64,000 nucleotides of DNA from Paragorgia papillata (Eukaryota; Cnidaria; Anthozoa; Scleralcyonacea; Coralliidae): contig JAWNZC010000276.1 of assembly GCA_035771165.1 (NCBI GenBank), positions 799,501-863,500 of the forward strand. Reading direction: 5' to 3'. The translations under genes and the position numbers were made by a program. Positions 1-42,300 of the stretch are shown piece after piece; within the stretch, counting starts at the first letter, position 1, and every line of letters begins with the position of its first letter. The notes beneath the pieces were generated by a model. It saw only the letters and a program-made list of their open reading frames with translations. It made no database searches and was not told the DNA's origin.

Positions 1-904
1 AAAATTGTGTTTCAAGTTGCAGAAATATGTTCTTTAACGTGTTAGATTATAGTAAACAATTTATTTAATGCTCAGGTTATTCCTAATAAATATGTGGTGA
101 AAACTACAAGGAATTGTTTACGTAATATATCAACAACGAGTTTGAGTGTTTCATCAAGGGATCCAAACACGAGAAAACATGATGGGGAAAGCACGAGGCT
201 GAGGGCCAAGTGGTTTTATTGTTTTCGAGTGTTTGGATTCCCCTCATGAAACACGATAAACGAGTTTTTGATATGGCATCTCAATCGAGCGATTTCAATT
301 GAAAAATACAATTAAAATAAACCCTCATGAGATTTTATTCATGAGTGTATGTGTGTAAAATGTATTCATACAGCAAGTTGTTTATTTTGCATAGATAATT
401 GAGATCTTGAGAATTAGATGAACACCGGTTTTCATCTAATATCTTTGGAGTGGAGTGAAGTGGAGATTTTTGTGCTGTTTCTAGACCATTAATTGCCTCA
501 AGTCATTCATAAGTTATTTTAATTTGCGTCTCAATGTATTTTTTCAATGTATTTCTTAAAACTATGCAAATTATCTACATTACAAAGATACGTATCTATA
601 AATTGTTCCCATCACTCTAAAAATAGAATAAACAAAGAAGCTTTATTCTGATCCGCTGCAAAATAAACAGATTATAACGTGACTCATTTTTTTAATGCAT
701 ATAGCGTACAGCGTTCATAACATAAATTAGTTAATTCTTTGGAAGTTTGCGTGGTGGCTTTTGACCTGTTGATTCTATAAATTGTTCCCATCACTCTAAA
801 AATATAGATTAAACAAAGAAGCTTTATTCCGACCCGCTGCAAAATAAACACTAGATTTCGTGACTCATTTTTTAATGCATATAGTGTACAGCGTTCATAA
901 CATA
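1..904. other. Non-coding, with degenerate direct repeats
   Basis: No exon recognised. At 625-740, 803-903 and again 1271-1331 a ~100-bp sequence starting AAACAAAGAAGCTTTATT and running to CATATAGCGTACAGCG is repeated; the outer copies are about 180 bp apart. Positions 150-260 form a hairpin with the GTGTTTGGAT/ATCCAAACAC type arms common in this window. Confidence 0.6.
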
Positions 905-1270
905 AAGCCCCGCACAGACGACCAAGTTTTCCTTGACAAGTTCCTTGGTAACTTTCCTTGCTCGTGTGTACGATGAACAATTTTTTTCGCAAACATTTTC
1001 CTTGACAATTCATAATTGCTCGTGTGTACGGTTGGACAAGTTTTCCTTGACGGCAATGGTCGCGTAATAAGCTTCGGAGATGATCTTATCAAGTTTTCCT
1101 TGACGACTATACACACGAACAATTTTCCTTGTTCAAAAGCTGGCATGACCAGCTTTTGAACAAGGCTCCTTGTCAAGGAAAAACTTGTCAATTTGTGTCG
1201 TACACACGAACAAATAAAACTTGTCAAGGAAAAACTTGTCAAGGAAAACTTGGTCGTCTGTGCGGGGCTT
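905..1270. mobile_element. MITE with long terminal inverted repeats (AAGCCCCGCACAGACGACCA)
   Basis: The left end AAGCCCCGCACAGACGACCA and the right end are reverse complements over about 37 bp. Internal sub-repeats of AAGTTTTCCTTGACAA occur in both orientations. There is no coding capacity. It interrupts one of the ~100-bp direct repeats. Confidence 0.75.
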
Positions 1271-1331
1271 AAACAAAGAGGCTTTATTCCGATCCGCTGC
1301 AAAATAAACAGATTTCGTGACTCATTTTTTA

Positions 1332-1685
1332 AGGTGGCTCGACCATCTGAATCACGAGAAATTATCGTTTTCCCCCATAAAATGTTTTGCACAGGTCTCA
1401 TGAACTTCATTTTAGTTCATTGCATAGCTCTAGTGGTAGTCTTGATTATTGAAAAGAAGAAATCGTGTTTTCAGTAAATGCAGAAAACCTAATTTGCATA
1501 AAATCTGTCGCTCACTATAAACACAATTTCTCTTGATACGCAAGCGCTACAAGTATAAATCTTTTCAATAATCAAGACCACCACTAGCGCTATGCATTGA
1601 ACCAAAATGAAGCTCATGAGACCTGTGCAAAACGTTTTATCAAGAAAATACGTAATTTCCCCTGATTTAGACCGTCGAGCCACCT
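1332..1685. mobile_element. MITE, AGGTGGCTC family, TA target duplication
   Basis: Starts AGGTGGCTCGACC and ends in its reverse complement, flanked by TA at 1330-1331 and 1686-1687. The arms continue as an imperfect hairpin, including GCACAGGTCTCATGA and TCATGAGACCTGTGC. The TA duplication fits a Tc1/mariner-type origin. The same termini occur at 51657-52534, and one arm at 63430-63680. Confidence 0.78.
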
Positions 1686-1796
1686 TATTGCATATAGCGT
1701 AGAGTGTTTATAACATAAATTAGTTCATTCTGTGAAAGTTTGCATGGTGACAAATATTAATACAAGCGAGAATTTGTTATTAAATACTGAAGTTAC

Positions 1797-1925
1797 GACC
1801 TGTTGACTCAGGCTTTCATCACTGAGAGCAAACGCCAACATTGATTCTGGTTGTTAAGTTGTTTTGTTTATATATGTCAACACGATGTTGGCATTTGCTC
1901 GCATGAAGGTCTGAGTTAACAGGGC
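1797..1925. repeat. Short inverted repeat (CTGTTGACTCAGGC arms)
   Basis: Arms near ACCTGTTGACTCAG...GAGCAAACGCCAAC pair with GTTGGCATTTGCTC...CTGAGTTAACAGG. A related half copy lies at about 63690-63735 on the other side of the window. Confidence 0.6.
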
Positions 1926-2117
1926 GGAAGCTCAACATGTATTATAAATTACTTTATTATTTTTAATATTGTAGTAACTTTCTAATTAGAGTAATATGCA
2001 CGTAGTCAAATTCTTCTAATGTCCCAGTAATTCAGTTCTATATCTATAGATTATTAGTAATGGTAAATCATTTAATGTATTTAAATGATTTTTTGAAACA
2101 ACTAAGATAATTTTAGT

Positions 2118-2204
2118 CGAAATATAGTAAGGTTTGAGTACTGCCGAAATTATTGAACGTAACGTTTAATAATTTCAGCACTACTCACACCTTACTATAT
2201 TTCG
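2118..2204. repeat. Hairpin repeat (CGAAATATAGTAAGGT arms), copy 1
   Basis: CGAAATATAGTAAGG at the left pairs with CCTTACTATATTTCG at the right around a short centre. A longer relative is at 57331-57472. Confidence 0.65.
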
Positions 2205-2334
2205 ATTTGTATTTCAACACTGCCTACGCAGCACACTACTTTTATTTAAAATAACTTTACGGTAGTGATTCAAATGCCATCCTCTATATACTTTCACTAC
2301 TACAACTACAATATTACTGCCACCACTACCACTT

Positions 2335-2640
2335 TTACCAAACCATTATACTTTATTTTATTTTTATTTTATTTTATTAGCTTCGCCATAGACTATAACT
2401 AAAAACATATAGAGCATTACAAAATAAACTAACGTGACAACCACTCGTACACAAACACAAGCTTAAATCTATGGCAGGGTCACCACAACAGCGTGAAGGC
2501 CAATTACTGCGGGCCCAAAAATATAAAAATGTTAAGGTCAAACGATACTAATAAAACTTACACAATATGCATTATAGAAATCAAATAAATACTAAAAACA
2601 GCAAGTAATGTTGCGTTAAGACTGCGAGAATTGTTACGAT
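2335..2640. other. Unclassified AT-rich sequence with a TTTTATTTTATT start
   Basis: A TTTTATTTTTATTTTATTTT tract is followed by about 250 bp of non-repetitive sequence. This could be a reverse-oriented retroelement tail; I could not read any protein from it. Confidence 0.3.
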
Positions 2641-2707
2641 TTGGACACATAGTTTTGAAAGAGCGTGGATCATCAGAGCTTGGTTAGAATTTGATCGAGT
2701 ATAGGTT

Positions 2708-2892
2708 TTGTCCTGCACTGCTACTACCACATCATTACTACCACCATCACCATCATTATTACCACTGCTACTACTATCACATGGTTACTATACCACCACA
2801 CTATATTACTACCTCCGCTACTACAGCCACATCACTACTACCATTACCACCACCACTATTATTACCACTACTACTATATCACAGCTGCCACC
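2708..2892. repeat. (TAC/CAC/CAT)n imperfect trinucleotide array
   Basis: Alternating TAC, CAC and CAT triplets for about 180 bp, just upstream of RASEF exon a. The Tyr/His and Thr/Leu frames are by-products. Confidence 0.85.
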
Positions 2893-2978
2893 ACCGGTCT
2901 TTTTCAAGGCTACACTGATAACCTAGATGACCTACAAACATGTACTCATATAAATATTTTGTTTTGTTATTTCTGTAG

Positions 2979-33707
<30,729 letters not shown>

Positions 33708-34235
33708 TTCTCAGGTCATTCTTAGCTAGGGAGACGGAGGGGAATATAGTGTCTTCTTGTGTCTCTCAAATATCAATATGTAATCCCATCTTTTTACTTC
33801 TGTTTCCTATGTGCCCCTACAAAGTTGTTTTGTTCTTTAAAGATGTTTAGGTTAAATTCCCTGTTGCTTTAAATCCTCTGTTTCCCTAGCCTCCCCCGCA
33901 GTCGTTAATTCTTAGAGACACCTCGGAAAGCCATGCATAGGAAGGGGTTAATTCTCAAATTTTGCCATGACTAGTTTGTCGTTCTTGGAGAAATTTGGGC
34001 TCTTGGCAACAATGCCGTATGCCTTTTTATTATTTAACCGTAGTCCCTAGAATTATATTGTCTGGAGACGCGGCGAACATCAAAGCGGCTAACAATGAGC
34101 TAAATTTAGGTTGAGGGTGGCAAATAATTGTGCACAACCTTTTGTTTTAGGCTTTCATTAATATTTATAAAGCAACGATGCTATATTTTGGTTGATTGCT
34201 TCATTATACTAAAAATACAATGTGTTCAGCAAACG
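33708..34235. other. RASEF 3' UTR and flank
   Basis: Unique sequence after the stop. I see no AATAAA in the first 500 bp. The MITE that follows supplies CAATAAAAATT near 34250, which could serve as a polyadenylation signal. That is inference only. Confidence 0.45.
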
Positions 34236-34239
34236 CTAA

Positions 34240-34764
34240 AGGGTATTGGCAATAAAAATTAAATCTGTCCCATTTGAAAGACCTCGTCAAATGGTATAAG
34301 AAGACCTTTTGTAATTTTTCTGCATCTTTCTTGTGTTTTGAAATATTTCGACCAAAGACAGCGTGCTGTCCGCCATCTTGTTGTAATATTGAGTCTGATT
34401 AACTAGGAAATCGGTGACGTCACAAGCAGGGTAAACCTGATGAAACTACTCCGTGGGTGACCAAATTTCCACGGAAGGCTTTTTAAATGTTGTGGGTCAA
34501 TTTAAAATGGAAATAGCGCAACAAAATCGAGTTTCTAGCCCATAATGTCATTGTCATAAGGTTGGCAAGATAAAAATTTCACTTTACCCTGGTCTTGATG
34601 TCACATGCATATCGAAAATAATTCCAAGATGGCGGACAGCACGCTGTCTTTGGTCGAAATATTTCCAAAACCAAAACAGATACGGAAAAATTGTGAAAGG
34701 TCTTCTTATACCATTTGACGAGTTCTTTCAAATGAGACAAACTTAATTTTTATTGCCAATACCC
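34240..34764. mobile_element. TTAA-flanked MITE, copy 3
   Basis: AGGGTATTGGCAATAAAAAT...TTGCCAATACCC. The right flank is TTAA (34765-34768) and the left flank is CTAA, presumably a mutated TTAA. It has the same paired CCGCCATCTTG/CAAGATGGCGG motifs. Confidence 0.86.
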
Positions 34765-35076
34765 TTAAAAGGTGAAATAAGGTGCACCAACGTGAACAAA
34801 AAACCAGGACAAAGACCTTGGCCGCGTTAATTCCAGACAATTTATTTCTAGGGACTATGATTTACCTATTCAGGGGCTGTTCATGTGAGGCGAGCTAGTC
34901 CGGTTACTGGGCTGATTTTAAGTCACGAAAATCTTATTACGACTATTTGAGAAAGGCAGAATCATATAAGAAAGCAGAATTGGCTTCGTTTTTCTGTATA
35001 AGCATAAAGGAAACTTAAAACGATGTTACGAAACTGGAAACGATGTTTGCACAACTTGATATGGTATATTCTAAGG

Positions 35077-35340
35077 ATTTTGGGTGAAGGAAAATTCGAG
35101 TGTAGAATATATACATTTACTCTCCTGGCACTACCATCTTATTATATATACAGAACTCGCGATCAAGTTCTCGGAAACGCCATCCGTGGCTCAGTGCGTG
35201 GTCAGAGCATTGCACTAGAATCGCAAGGTCGTGGGTTCAATTCCTGCCGGAAGACCTGTGTAGTTGCATTTTTCGCAAGTGGTCCCGGTTTGGCCTTAAA
35301 ATGTATATATTCTACACTCGAATTTTCCTTCACCCAAAAT
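35077..35340. mobile_element. tRNA-derived element bounded by perfect inverted arms
   Basis: ATTTTGGGTGAAGGAAAATT...GTAGAATATATAC pairs with GTATATATTCTACACTCG...CCTTCACCCAAAAT. Between the arms, 35184-35254 has a tRNA-like A-box (TGGCTCAGTGCGTGGTCAGA) and B-box (GGTTCAATTCC). Confidence 0.68.
35184..35254 (+). other. tRNA-like sequence (SINE head)
   Basis: CCGTGGCTCAGTGCGTGGTC...GTGGGTTCAATTCCTGCCGG with an anticodon-arm-like TTGCA-CTAGAAT-CGCAA that has one mismatch. Acceptor-stem pairing is poor. A derived repeat, not a tRNA gene. Confidence 0.5.
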
Positions 35341-36666
35341 CCAATAGAACATGCTATGTAATCGAGTGAAATGCCCAATATTACTTGATATGGTATAAGC
35401 GGCTAATGCACTTAATGGGTGGAGCTGAGCTGATGGTGGCCATGTGCGACCACCCGTTAGTATTCTATTCACACTGCGTAAATTGGCCATTTCCCAAAAG
35501 AGTTGAAGACTGGTGATGGGTTAGGAACGCTAGGGCACTTGGATCGTTTGGAGGGACAGATTTCATGCTTGGTAGTGTAAGCACAATACGTAGTTTCCTG
35601 CGGCACGAAGTATAGTAGGAAAGTATATTGATTACGTCAAGTAGCAGTATTCCCAGGAGGAGGGCGTGTCAGAAACAAGTGTATAAAAGAAGTCGTTTTT
35701 CCAGATGAAGCATCTCGGTCACTCAGTAGGCAGCTCAAATTTGAACATTGAAACTAGGAATCACAACGTTTTGATTTACTATTTGCTGAGCGGGCAGTGA
35801 GCTGGTTATCTTGGTCCCGCCCAGATTTCCTCGCCACCCCGGTGGAAGTTTTTTTTCTGGCCTCCCTGATACCAGCTATGGCGCAGATCGGAGTGGCGCA
35901 TTGATTAGGACTGAAGCGAATTAACACGAATTGTGAACTTTCAGCAATCCTGATAGTCGAAAGGACATTTCTTGCTACTCAATTTATAACTAACGATTGT
36001 AAATACGATTCGGAATTATCGATAGTTACAATAAAGAGCTGTCGTCTACTACACTGGACCACAGCAAGGTTTCTCCAACAGTTGTTGTCGTGCCGTCTAT
36101 TGCGTCCAATAGCAATGAATGAAACTGTTCCTCCAAACGATCCCAAAGCGCTCAATGCTCTTTATCAGTCTTCATTATTTTGGGAAATGGCCAATTAGAG
36201 CATCGCATATAAAGGTCAACAAACTATGAATAAATTGTCAGTGTGGTCAAGTACAGCGGTGTAGGCTACACAGCGTGCGACGCAGCCCAGTATTATATTG
36301 GAAGGTTTATCGTGATTCCTGATAGTGATGCCCATTTATCGTGAAAAGGACTTCCCACCCACCCACCCAATTCTGAGCATTTGCACTGCAGCTCTTGTCG
36401 TATCGCCGAGTTTTCTCCCCGTACCTTAGTAGCGATGCGATATTGTTGCAGTGTGAAATAGGTACATATTAGCTGCTGAAAAGTGAATTACCATAGCAAG
36501 TTGTGCGAACATCGTTTCCGGTTTCGTAACATCATTTTAAGTTTCCTATCCGGTATTCCAATTCTTTTTTGTGGTCATAGAAAGATTTTCGTGACGTAAC
36601 CGTGCTAGCCAGGCTCATATATGAACAGCCCTTCAGTCATCTTAAATTCTTAATATTCTAAGTAAT

Positions 36667-36737
36667 AGATAAATACCGAGAACGGAGGCTTTAAGCCAGA
36701 TTATCTGGCTTAAAGCCGACGTTCGAGGTATTTATCT
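36667..36737. repeat. Hairpin (ATAAATACC / GGTATTTAT arms)
   Basis: ATAAATACCGAGAACG...GGCTTTAAGCCAGA pairs with TCTGGCTTAAAGCC...CGAGGTATTTAT around a short loop. Confidence 0.65.
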
Positions 36738-37324
36738 GACTTAAAACACGATTGAAGGAGGTTTTCTAAAAGATAGCATTTACCGAGTGTCAAGGACATT
36801 GTTATGTCAAATGTTAACAGGATTTTATGAAATAATAAGACTCCAAAGCAACCTTTGAATGATAGTTTATTAAACAACTTGAGAAGTACGTAAAGGTTCA
36901 TTGAACACATACACAGACTTCTACAAGCTTGTTTGAATAATTAGTATGGATAATTAGTACCAAATCTATCATTACAGCATTGGGCATGCGTATTGATGCA
37001 GTATCAATCCCACATTTTATGCTCAACGTTCAGTGTAATAAATTGCTGACTCAACCAACAGATTTTGATGATTTTCATTGGTTTGCCTTCCTCTCGTAAA
37101 CCACGTGGAGCGAAAAGCAAACCCTTGCTCTCCTTCCCGTATGTGGGCGCTACCGGCGTTACCATACGAGATAGTTGTGGCAGGCACCCTATGAATTGGG
37201 CAATTATAAATTCGGGGCTTTATATATGTAATCCCTATGAATTTATAATGAGGGATTTATGAGATATAAATCCCGCAAAAAAACAAAGAAAACCGACTTG
37301 ATCGTGTTTTAAATTTTAATAGTT

Positions 37325-37701
37325 CTTAGCCCAGCTTTGCTTTAGTGTTTTGTCACATGAGGCGAATTATCTCGGGGGGTATAAGGTTATCCCTATCTCT
37401 CTCGATATCTCCATGCATGTTAGTCCATTTCCATGATAAAAAAGTAAACAGTTCACACGAGACCGAGATAACTCGGGTGGCTTAGAGCCTGGTTTTCCCG
37501 CCTTCATGTTAACGCTTTCTGAATTATCTCGGGGGGGGGAAGGGGCTAGGATCAAATTTTGTACAATTACGCGTGTGTACATCAACGCAGCTTTATTCTT
37601 ACTCTGGATAACTCGGGGTGAAGCGTTCACACGAAGATAGGGTTATCTTGGGGGCCAGGGATAACTTGGTAGTTGCGGTTTATCATGTGAAACAGGGCTA
37701 A
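37325..37701. mobile_element. Putative inverted-repeat element (TTAGCCC/GGGCTAA ends)
   Basis: TTAGCCCAGCTTTGC...TCACATGAGGCGAATTATCTCG at the left and CTTGGTAG...TATCATGTGAAACAGGGCTAA at the right. It contains several ATAACTCGGG-type repeats in both orientations. Boundaries are tentative. Confidence 0.5.
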
Positions 37702-38121
37702 ACCGGTACCGAGATAACTCAGTCGCATTAAACAGGCCTTTATAGTTGACTAAAATAGAATATATTTATGTATATGCATGCATTCATAATAATAGATTAC
37801 ATTTGTAGCTGTAAAAAGACGAAATTATTTAATACAATGATAATCGTTTGACGAATGATGGTCGTCAGACGCTTAATATTTGACCAAGTAAAAAACTCTG
37901 TAATACAATTTGTATTTTTATTGAAAATATCATAATCGAAAGAAAACGTTTTAATTGTTCATATTACTACTAGTCGTCTCTCATTGGTTCAGTGTTCTCC
38001 CTAGCGGTCCGGTAAGGGCAATCCCTCATTGATCCAGTGTTATACTACAGGACGGAGCGGAAAACTGGAGTATAGTCAAACACTTCTCATATGTGGCCAA
38101 GGTGAAATGTTAATGGATAAC

Positions 38122-38187
38122 TGTAGCGAGCAGGAATCGAACCCAGGTCGCAGAGGCGAAAGGCAGGTGCGCTAAGCACTGCTACCA
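38122..38187 (-). other. tRNA-like sequence
   Basis: On the minus strand: GGTAGCAGTGCTTAGCGCAC...CTGGGTTCGATTCCTGCTCG, with A- and B-box-like motifs. No clean cloverleaf could be drawn by eye. It is preceded (37975-38080) by the ~110-bp unit found at 9441-10472. Confidence 0.5.
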
Positions 38188-38600
38188 ATAGGTGAGTTTC
38201 AGGGTGTTGCGCGCGCATCACTTTTCAAAAAAACAGACAAGCTCCCTTCAAAGTAAACATGCTGTTTAAAATCAACAAAGTATAGATACAGTTTCTGGGT
38301 GTTTAACACTGTTATTCTGCTGTTGTTGGCTCGCTAGGAAGTCTGTTTGCCATTGCTTACTTTGTGGGGAGCCCGCCAATTCCTTTGCAAAATGATGCGC
38401 GCGCAATACCCTGAAATTCGTCTATATGTACACCCCATTCGGGGGCATATATACACCATGTACAGTAGGTATAAAAGGATGCAGATCTCACGTCCAGCTT
38501 GTGCGTTCCGTAATGTCAAAATCCCAGTCTGGTATACTCCTGCTGATCAGCTAGCAGGACCCTCGGCTCCCTAGATATTCGAACTGGTATAGACCACTTT
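38188..38600. repeat. Inverted repeat around TTTCAGGGTGTTGCGCGCGC
   Basis: GTTTCAGGGTGTTGCGCGCGC at 38196 pairs with GCGCGCAATACCCTGAAATTC at 38398, forming an element-like hairpin with a ~180-bp interior. Nothing coding was recognised. Confidence 0.5.
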
Positions 38601-38705
38601 CAGTTAATTTCATAGTGGCAACCACATCTAAATGATAACCGTAGGCCACTGGCCAGGCTGAAGCAAAGACACAAACGAAGCGAGAAAGGCTTATTAAGAT
38701 GCATA

Positions 38706-38775
38706 TATAAGGTAGCCTGCGTGCAGAATTTCTCCGTTTCCGTTCCCCGGGGAAGTCTGCACGCAGGCTATATAT
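38706..38775. repeat. Short hairpin (AGCCTGCGTGCAGA arms)
   Basis: GTAGCCTGCGTGCAGAATTT pairs with GAAGTCTGCACGCAGGCTAT around CCGTTCCCCGGGG. Confidence 0.7.
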
Positions 38776-38829
38776 AAGGATATTCAAATTAGTGGCCATT
38801 ACGAAAGTGGTGTGCAGATCGTTTTCATC

Positions 38830-38855
38830 TGACGTCACGGCGGCCGCCATATTGG
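38830..38855 (+). promoter_or_regulatory. Candidate SF3A2 promoter: CRE palindrome plus YY1-like GCCGCCATATTGG
   Basis: TGACGTCA at 38830-38837 and GGCCGCCATATTGG just after, in a locally GC-rich patch about 385 bp upstream of the SF3A2 ATG. CRE and YY1-type sites are common at TATA-less housekeeping promoters. The transcription start and any 5' UTR intron cannot be seen. Confidence 0.38.
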
Positions 38856-39219
38856 TGTACCATCGACTTTAATAAGTGCAAAGTATGTCATTTTCCGCCA
38901 TCGACGTCAGTTTTTTGAATTCTATTGAAAAGATACAAAAGGTAAGACAATAAACGAAATTGAAAAAAAACTTGAAAAGAAAAATTGAAGATAAATTGAT
39001 GTCATATGTTGAAAATTACGTATACTTGTTAAAAAGGTCTACATGGCTTACTTAAAGTATAGTATTCTAGGCAGGAAACCGCCGTACAAGAAGAGTGCTG
39101 GCTCCTCTGAGACTGTCCCATGCGTCGTTGGTCAGGGAAAAAGTATTTTCTTTGTCGTTGGGATTTTCTTTTAGTTTTGATCTGGATTACTATTTAAAAA
39201 GAGACTTTGATTTTCAAAT

Positions 39220-39345
39220 ATGGACTTCCAACATCGTGCTGGAGGAAAGACGGGCAGTGGTGGAGTGGCTTCTTTCTCAGAGAGCAACAGAGACAGACGA
39301 GAACGACTTCGACAGCTTGCACTGGAAACCATTGATTTGAACAAG
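39220..39345 (+). CDS. SF3A2: SF3A2 coding exon 1
   Basis: ATG at 39220, donor GTTTGA at 39346; 42 codons ending LRQLALETIDLNK. This is the highly conserved N-terminus that lies ahead of the zinc finger. Confidence 0.96.
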
Positions 39346-42300
39346 GTTTGACTAGTGGTGTTTTCAACATCGTTTTGAAGCTTAATTGAACTAATACGTG
39401 TAGGAGTTTATCCTTAATGATGGGGATTTGTTTCAAGGAAGGGGGAAGCTGAAATCGCAAGAAATTGCTAAGGGTTTATCACGGGGCCATCTTGAAAAAT
39501 TTTGAAATTTTAATAGTCTCAAAAATGCGATTTTCTGCATTTTTGGAGAAGATTTTACAGAATTCTGAAGGTAGCTCTTTTTATTTTAGGATCCATATTT
39601 TATGAAAAACCATCTTGGATCTTATGAATGTAAACTTTGTTTAACTTTACACAACAATGAGGTATAGTAAGCTTATTTTTTACTTTACAGTATTGTTTGC
39701 AAGAGTGAAGTTTGATCACAGACATATTATCGAAACCACTAGAGTGGTAAATTGTCGGATCAAAAATGAACGTTGGAGGTCCATTTGAATGTACCACGTG
39801 GTGCGAAATGAATGCACCTCGTGATCAACATTTTTACATTCAAATGGACTCCAACGTTCGTTTTCGATCCGACAATTTACCACTCTAGTGATTTCAATAA
39901 TAGCTGTTTGGTGTAGAGTGGAGTGGAGTGGACTAGAGTGGAGTGGAGTGGACTAGAGTGGAGTGGAGTGGACTAGAGTAGAGTGGAGTGGACTAGAGTG
40001 GAGTGGAAGTATAGTGGAGTGGAAGTAGAGTGGACCAGAGTGGAGTAGAGTGGAGTAGAGTGGAGTGGAGTAGAGTAGAGTAGAGTGGAGTGGACTAGAA
40101 CGTAGTGGAGTGGACTAAAGTGGAGTGGACTAGAGTGGTGTGGACTAGAGTGGTGTGGAGTAGAGTGGAGTGGACTAGAATGTAGTGGAGTGGACTGGAG
40201 TGGAGTAGAATGGTGTGGACTAGAGTGGAGTAGAGTGAAGTGGAGTAGAGAAGAGTAGAGCAGAATTGAAGCTCTATTTAAGGAGGGTTACACTTAATGG
40301 CATCATTAAACTGAAAATGCTGTATCTATGGATAAGTACACAATAATAATGGCTATAACAAGAGCACAAATAACGGCCATCACCAGTCAATGAGTGAGAC
40401 CAAAATTACCAGATTACTGGTCAAACTCTGCTGTCAGTAACAATAATTGTTATGGCCAGTCATTTGACTGACTAGTGTAGTTCTGAGCATTATTTTGCGC
40501 CTTCTAGTGTAAGTAAAGCATAAACTGAGAATAAAAATTTACTCTGAAACAGTTCAGCCACTTTTGGCTGTGTATTGAGTTTTAAGTTCTGTGAATTGGC
40601 AGACATATTTACCTAGATCTCATTGTTACAACTGTACAGTATAATTATTGGTAATTTTACAGTATATTGGTAATTTTACAGTATATTGGTAATTTTACTT
40701 GACTGGTAATATATATATTTTTTTATATTAGGGAAGCTATTTAGCACATACACAAGGGAAAAAGCATCAGCAGAATTTGTAAGTGATATTTTGAGTTTAC
40801 AACTTGTGTATGTCCAGTCTGCGGCGAATGTTTGTGGCACAAGCATCATCTTGCGGGAACCAAATTCTCGAATCACTACCACATCCAAAGGCATTTTCTG
40901 TTTCCATGACTTAAAGCAATATTTTTGTCCCCGAATCAACATACTTTCAAGGTGAAATGACTAAACAACTCAAGAGGACAGCCTGGAAATATACTTGCAG
41001 GTTTTGACAAATGTATGTTTCATCCAGTGGTGTAACTTTGAGCTAGGGTGCCCCTGGCCTGAACTGAAAAGGCCCCCACCCACGGCCCTGGGGGACCATG
41101 CCCCAGAAGTGCATTTTCTGTGAGGAATTTTCCAAAAAATTAATCGGTAAAAAAAGGGGAAATTCATCATAAAATCAAACGTTTGTTAGATTACAGTATA
41201 AGAATATTTATCAACCCGTTACGTGTTGATACTGGCAGGCGAAGCCATGTTATATCAAGAATATAGTCACTGATGAAAATACTCTAATCACGTACCTACA
41301 TCATTGAAAACTCGCCTTACAATATAAACACCATTTTTTTTACAAATGAAACAAAACAAAACAAGCTAACCTGGCTCTTACACTGCTGCATTAAAATCAA
41401 AAATAAAACATTTTGTTTTTATGATTTGGGTGAACACTGCTATACCTGAGATAATACAGGTCTTTTGACAATACACTTCAACTTTTATAGTTTATATCCC
41501 GCCATTTGACAGAGAAAACTTCACGATGGACTGGGTAGTGGGCATGTGCAAAAATGGTAATTTGACCATGACAAAAGGCCTGGGACAAGCAGCAGAATAG
41601 AAATCCATTTTCGTACATTTATTAACCTGTTGCAACGTTCTGTATTTTTTTTAAACTTCGTACCAATATTTAAATGATGGAATGCTATATCCAGTTCAAC
41701 AACGACTGACGATTTCCCAATAAATATGTGAAAATGATGGAATGTCAAAATCCCCATAAAGGACATCCGACATCCACTCAGGCTCTTGCCGGGCAGCGCC
41801 TATGAGGAGTTACGCCACTGGTTTCATCATAGCTGCCAAATGGTTTTGAAACATGTAATCAGACAGATAACAATGAAGAAAACAACATCTGATTATTAAT
41901 AAAAGCTTACTAGATGTTTGGGATTAAGTATTATGCATAAAAAACATAAAAATAAACTAAACTTATATCTCACCTTTAAGAATATTTGATGTATTTGTTG
42001 AAGCTGGACTCTTGCACAGTTTAGGGATCACATTTCAAATCAATTACTTGTGGTACCTGATTTGTTGAGCTTGACTGATGAAATTCCATGTAGTTTTGGG
42101 CAAATGATCTTCGATAGGTTGACCACCGAATAGAATACAAAAGACGACTTTCAACTGCATTCTGCCGTAAAATTAATTGACATCCAATATTTAATGAACA
42201 CCAGGAGGCATTTGCCGTTGATTCGTAAACCACTTTTAATTCGGCAAATACTGTATCAATTTCGTTAGCATCAATGAAGAGACATCTTTAGCAACCACTC

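Larger units (their letters stand above)
34870..36635. mobile_element. ~1.77 kb inverted-repeat element (TTCAGGGGCTGTTCATG termini)
   Basis: Left TTCAGGGGCTGTTCATGTGA with CGAGCTAG, then AAACGATGTTACGAAACTGG. Right is the reverse complement: CCGGTTTCGTAACATCATTT ... CTAGCCAGGCTCATATATGA ... ACAGCCCTTCA. Inner arms TTGGATCGTTTGGAGGGACA and CCAAACGATCCCAAAG extend the symmetry. There is no transposase ORF. A tRNA-derived hairpin lies inside at 35077-35340. Confidence 0.7.

Noticed and set aside
2708..2926. Small coding exon upstream of RASEF exon a
   Set aside because: Tyr/His or Thr/Leu repeats from a TAC/CAC array; no donor in phase with exon a.
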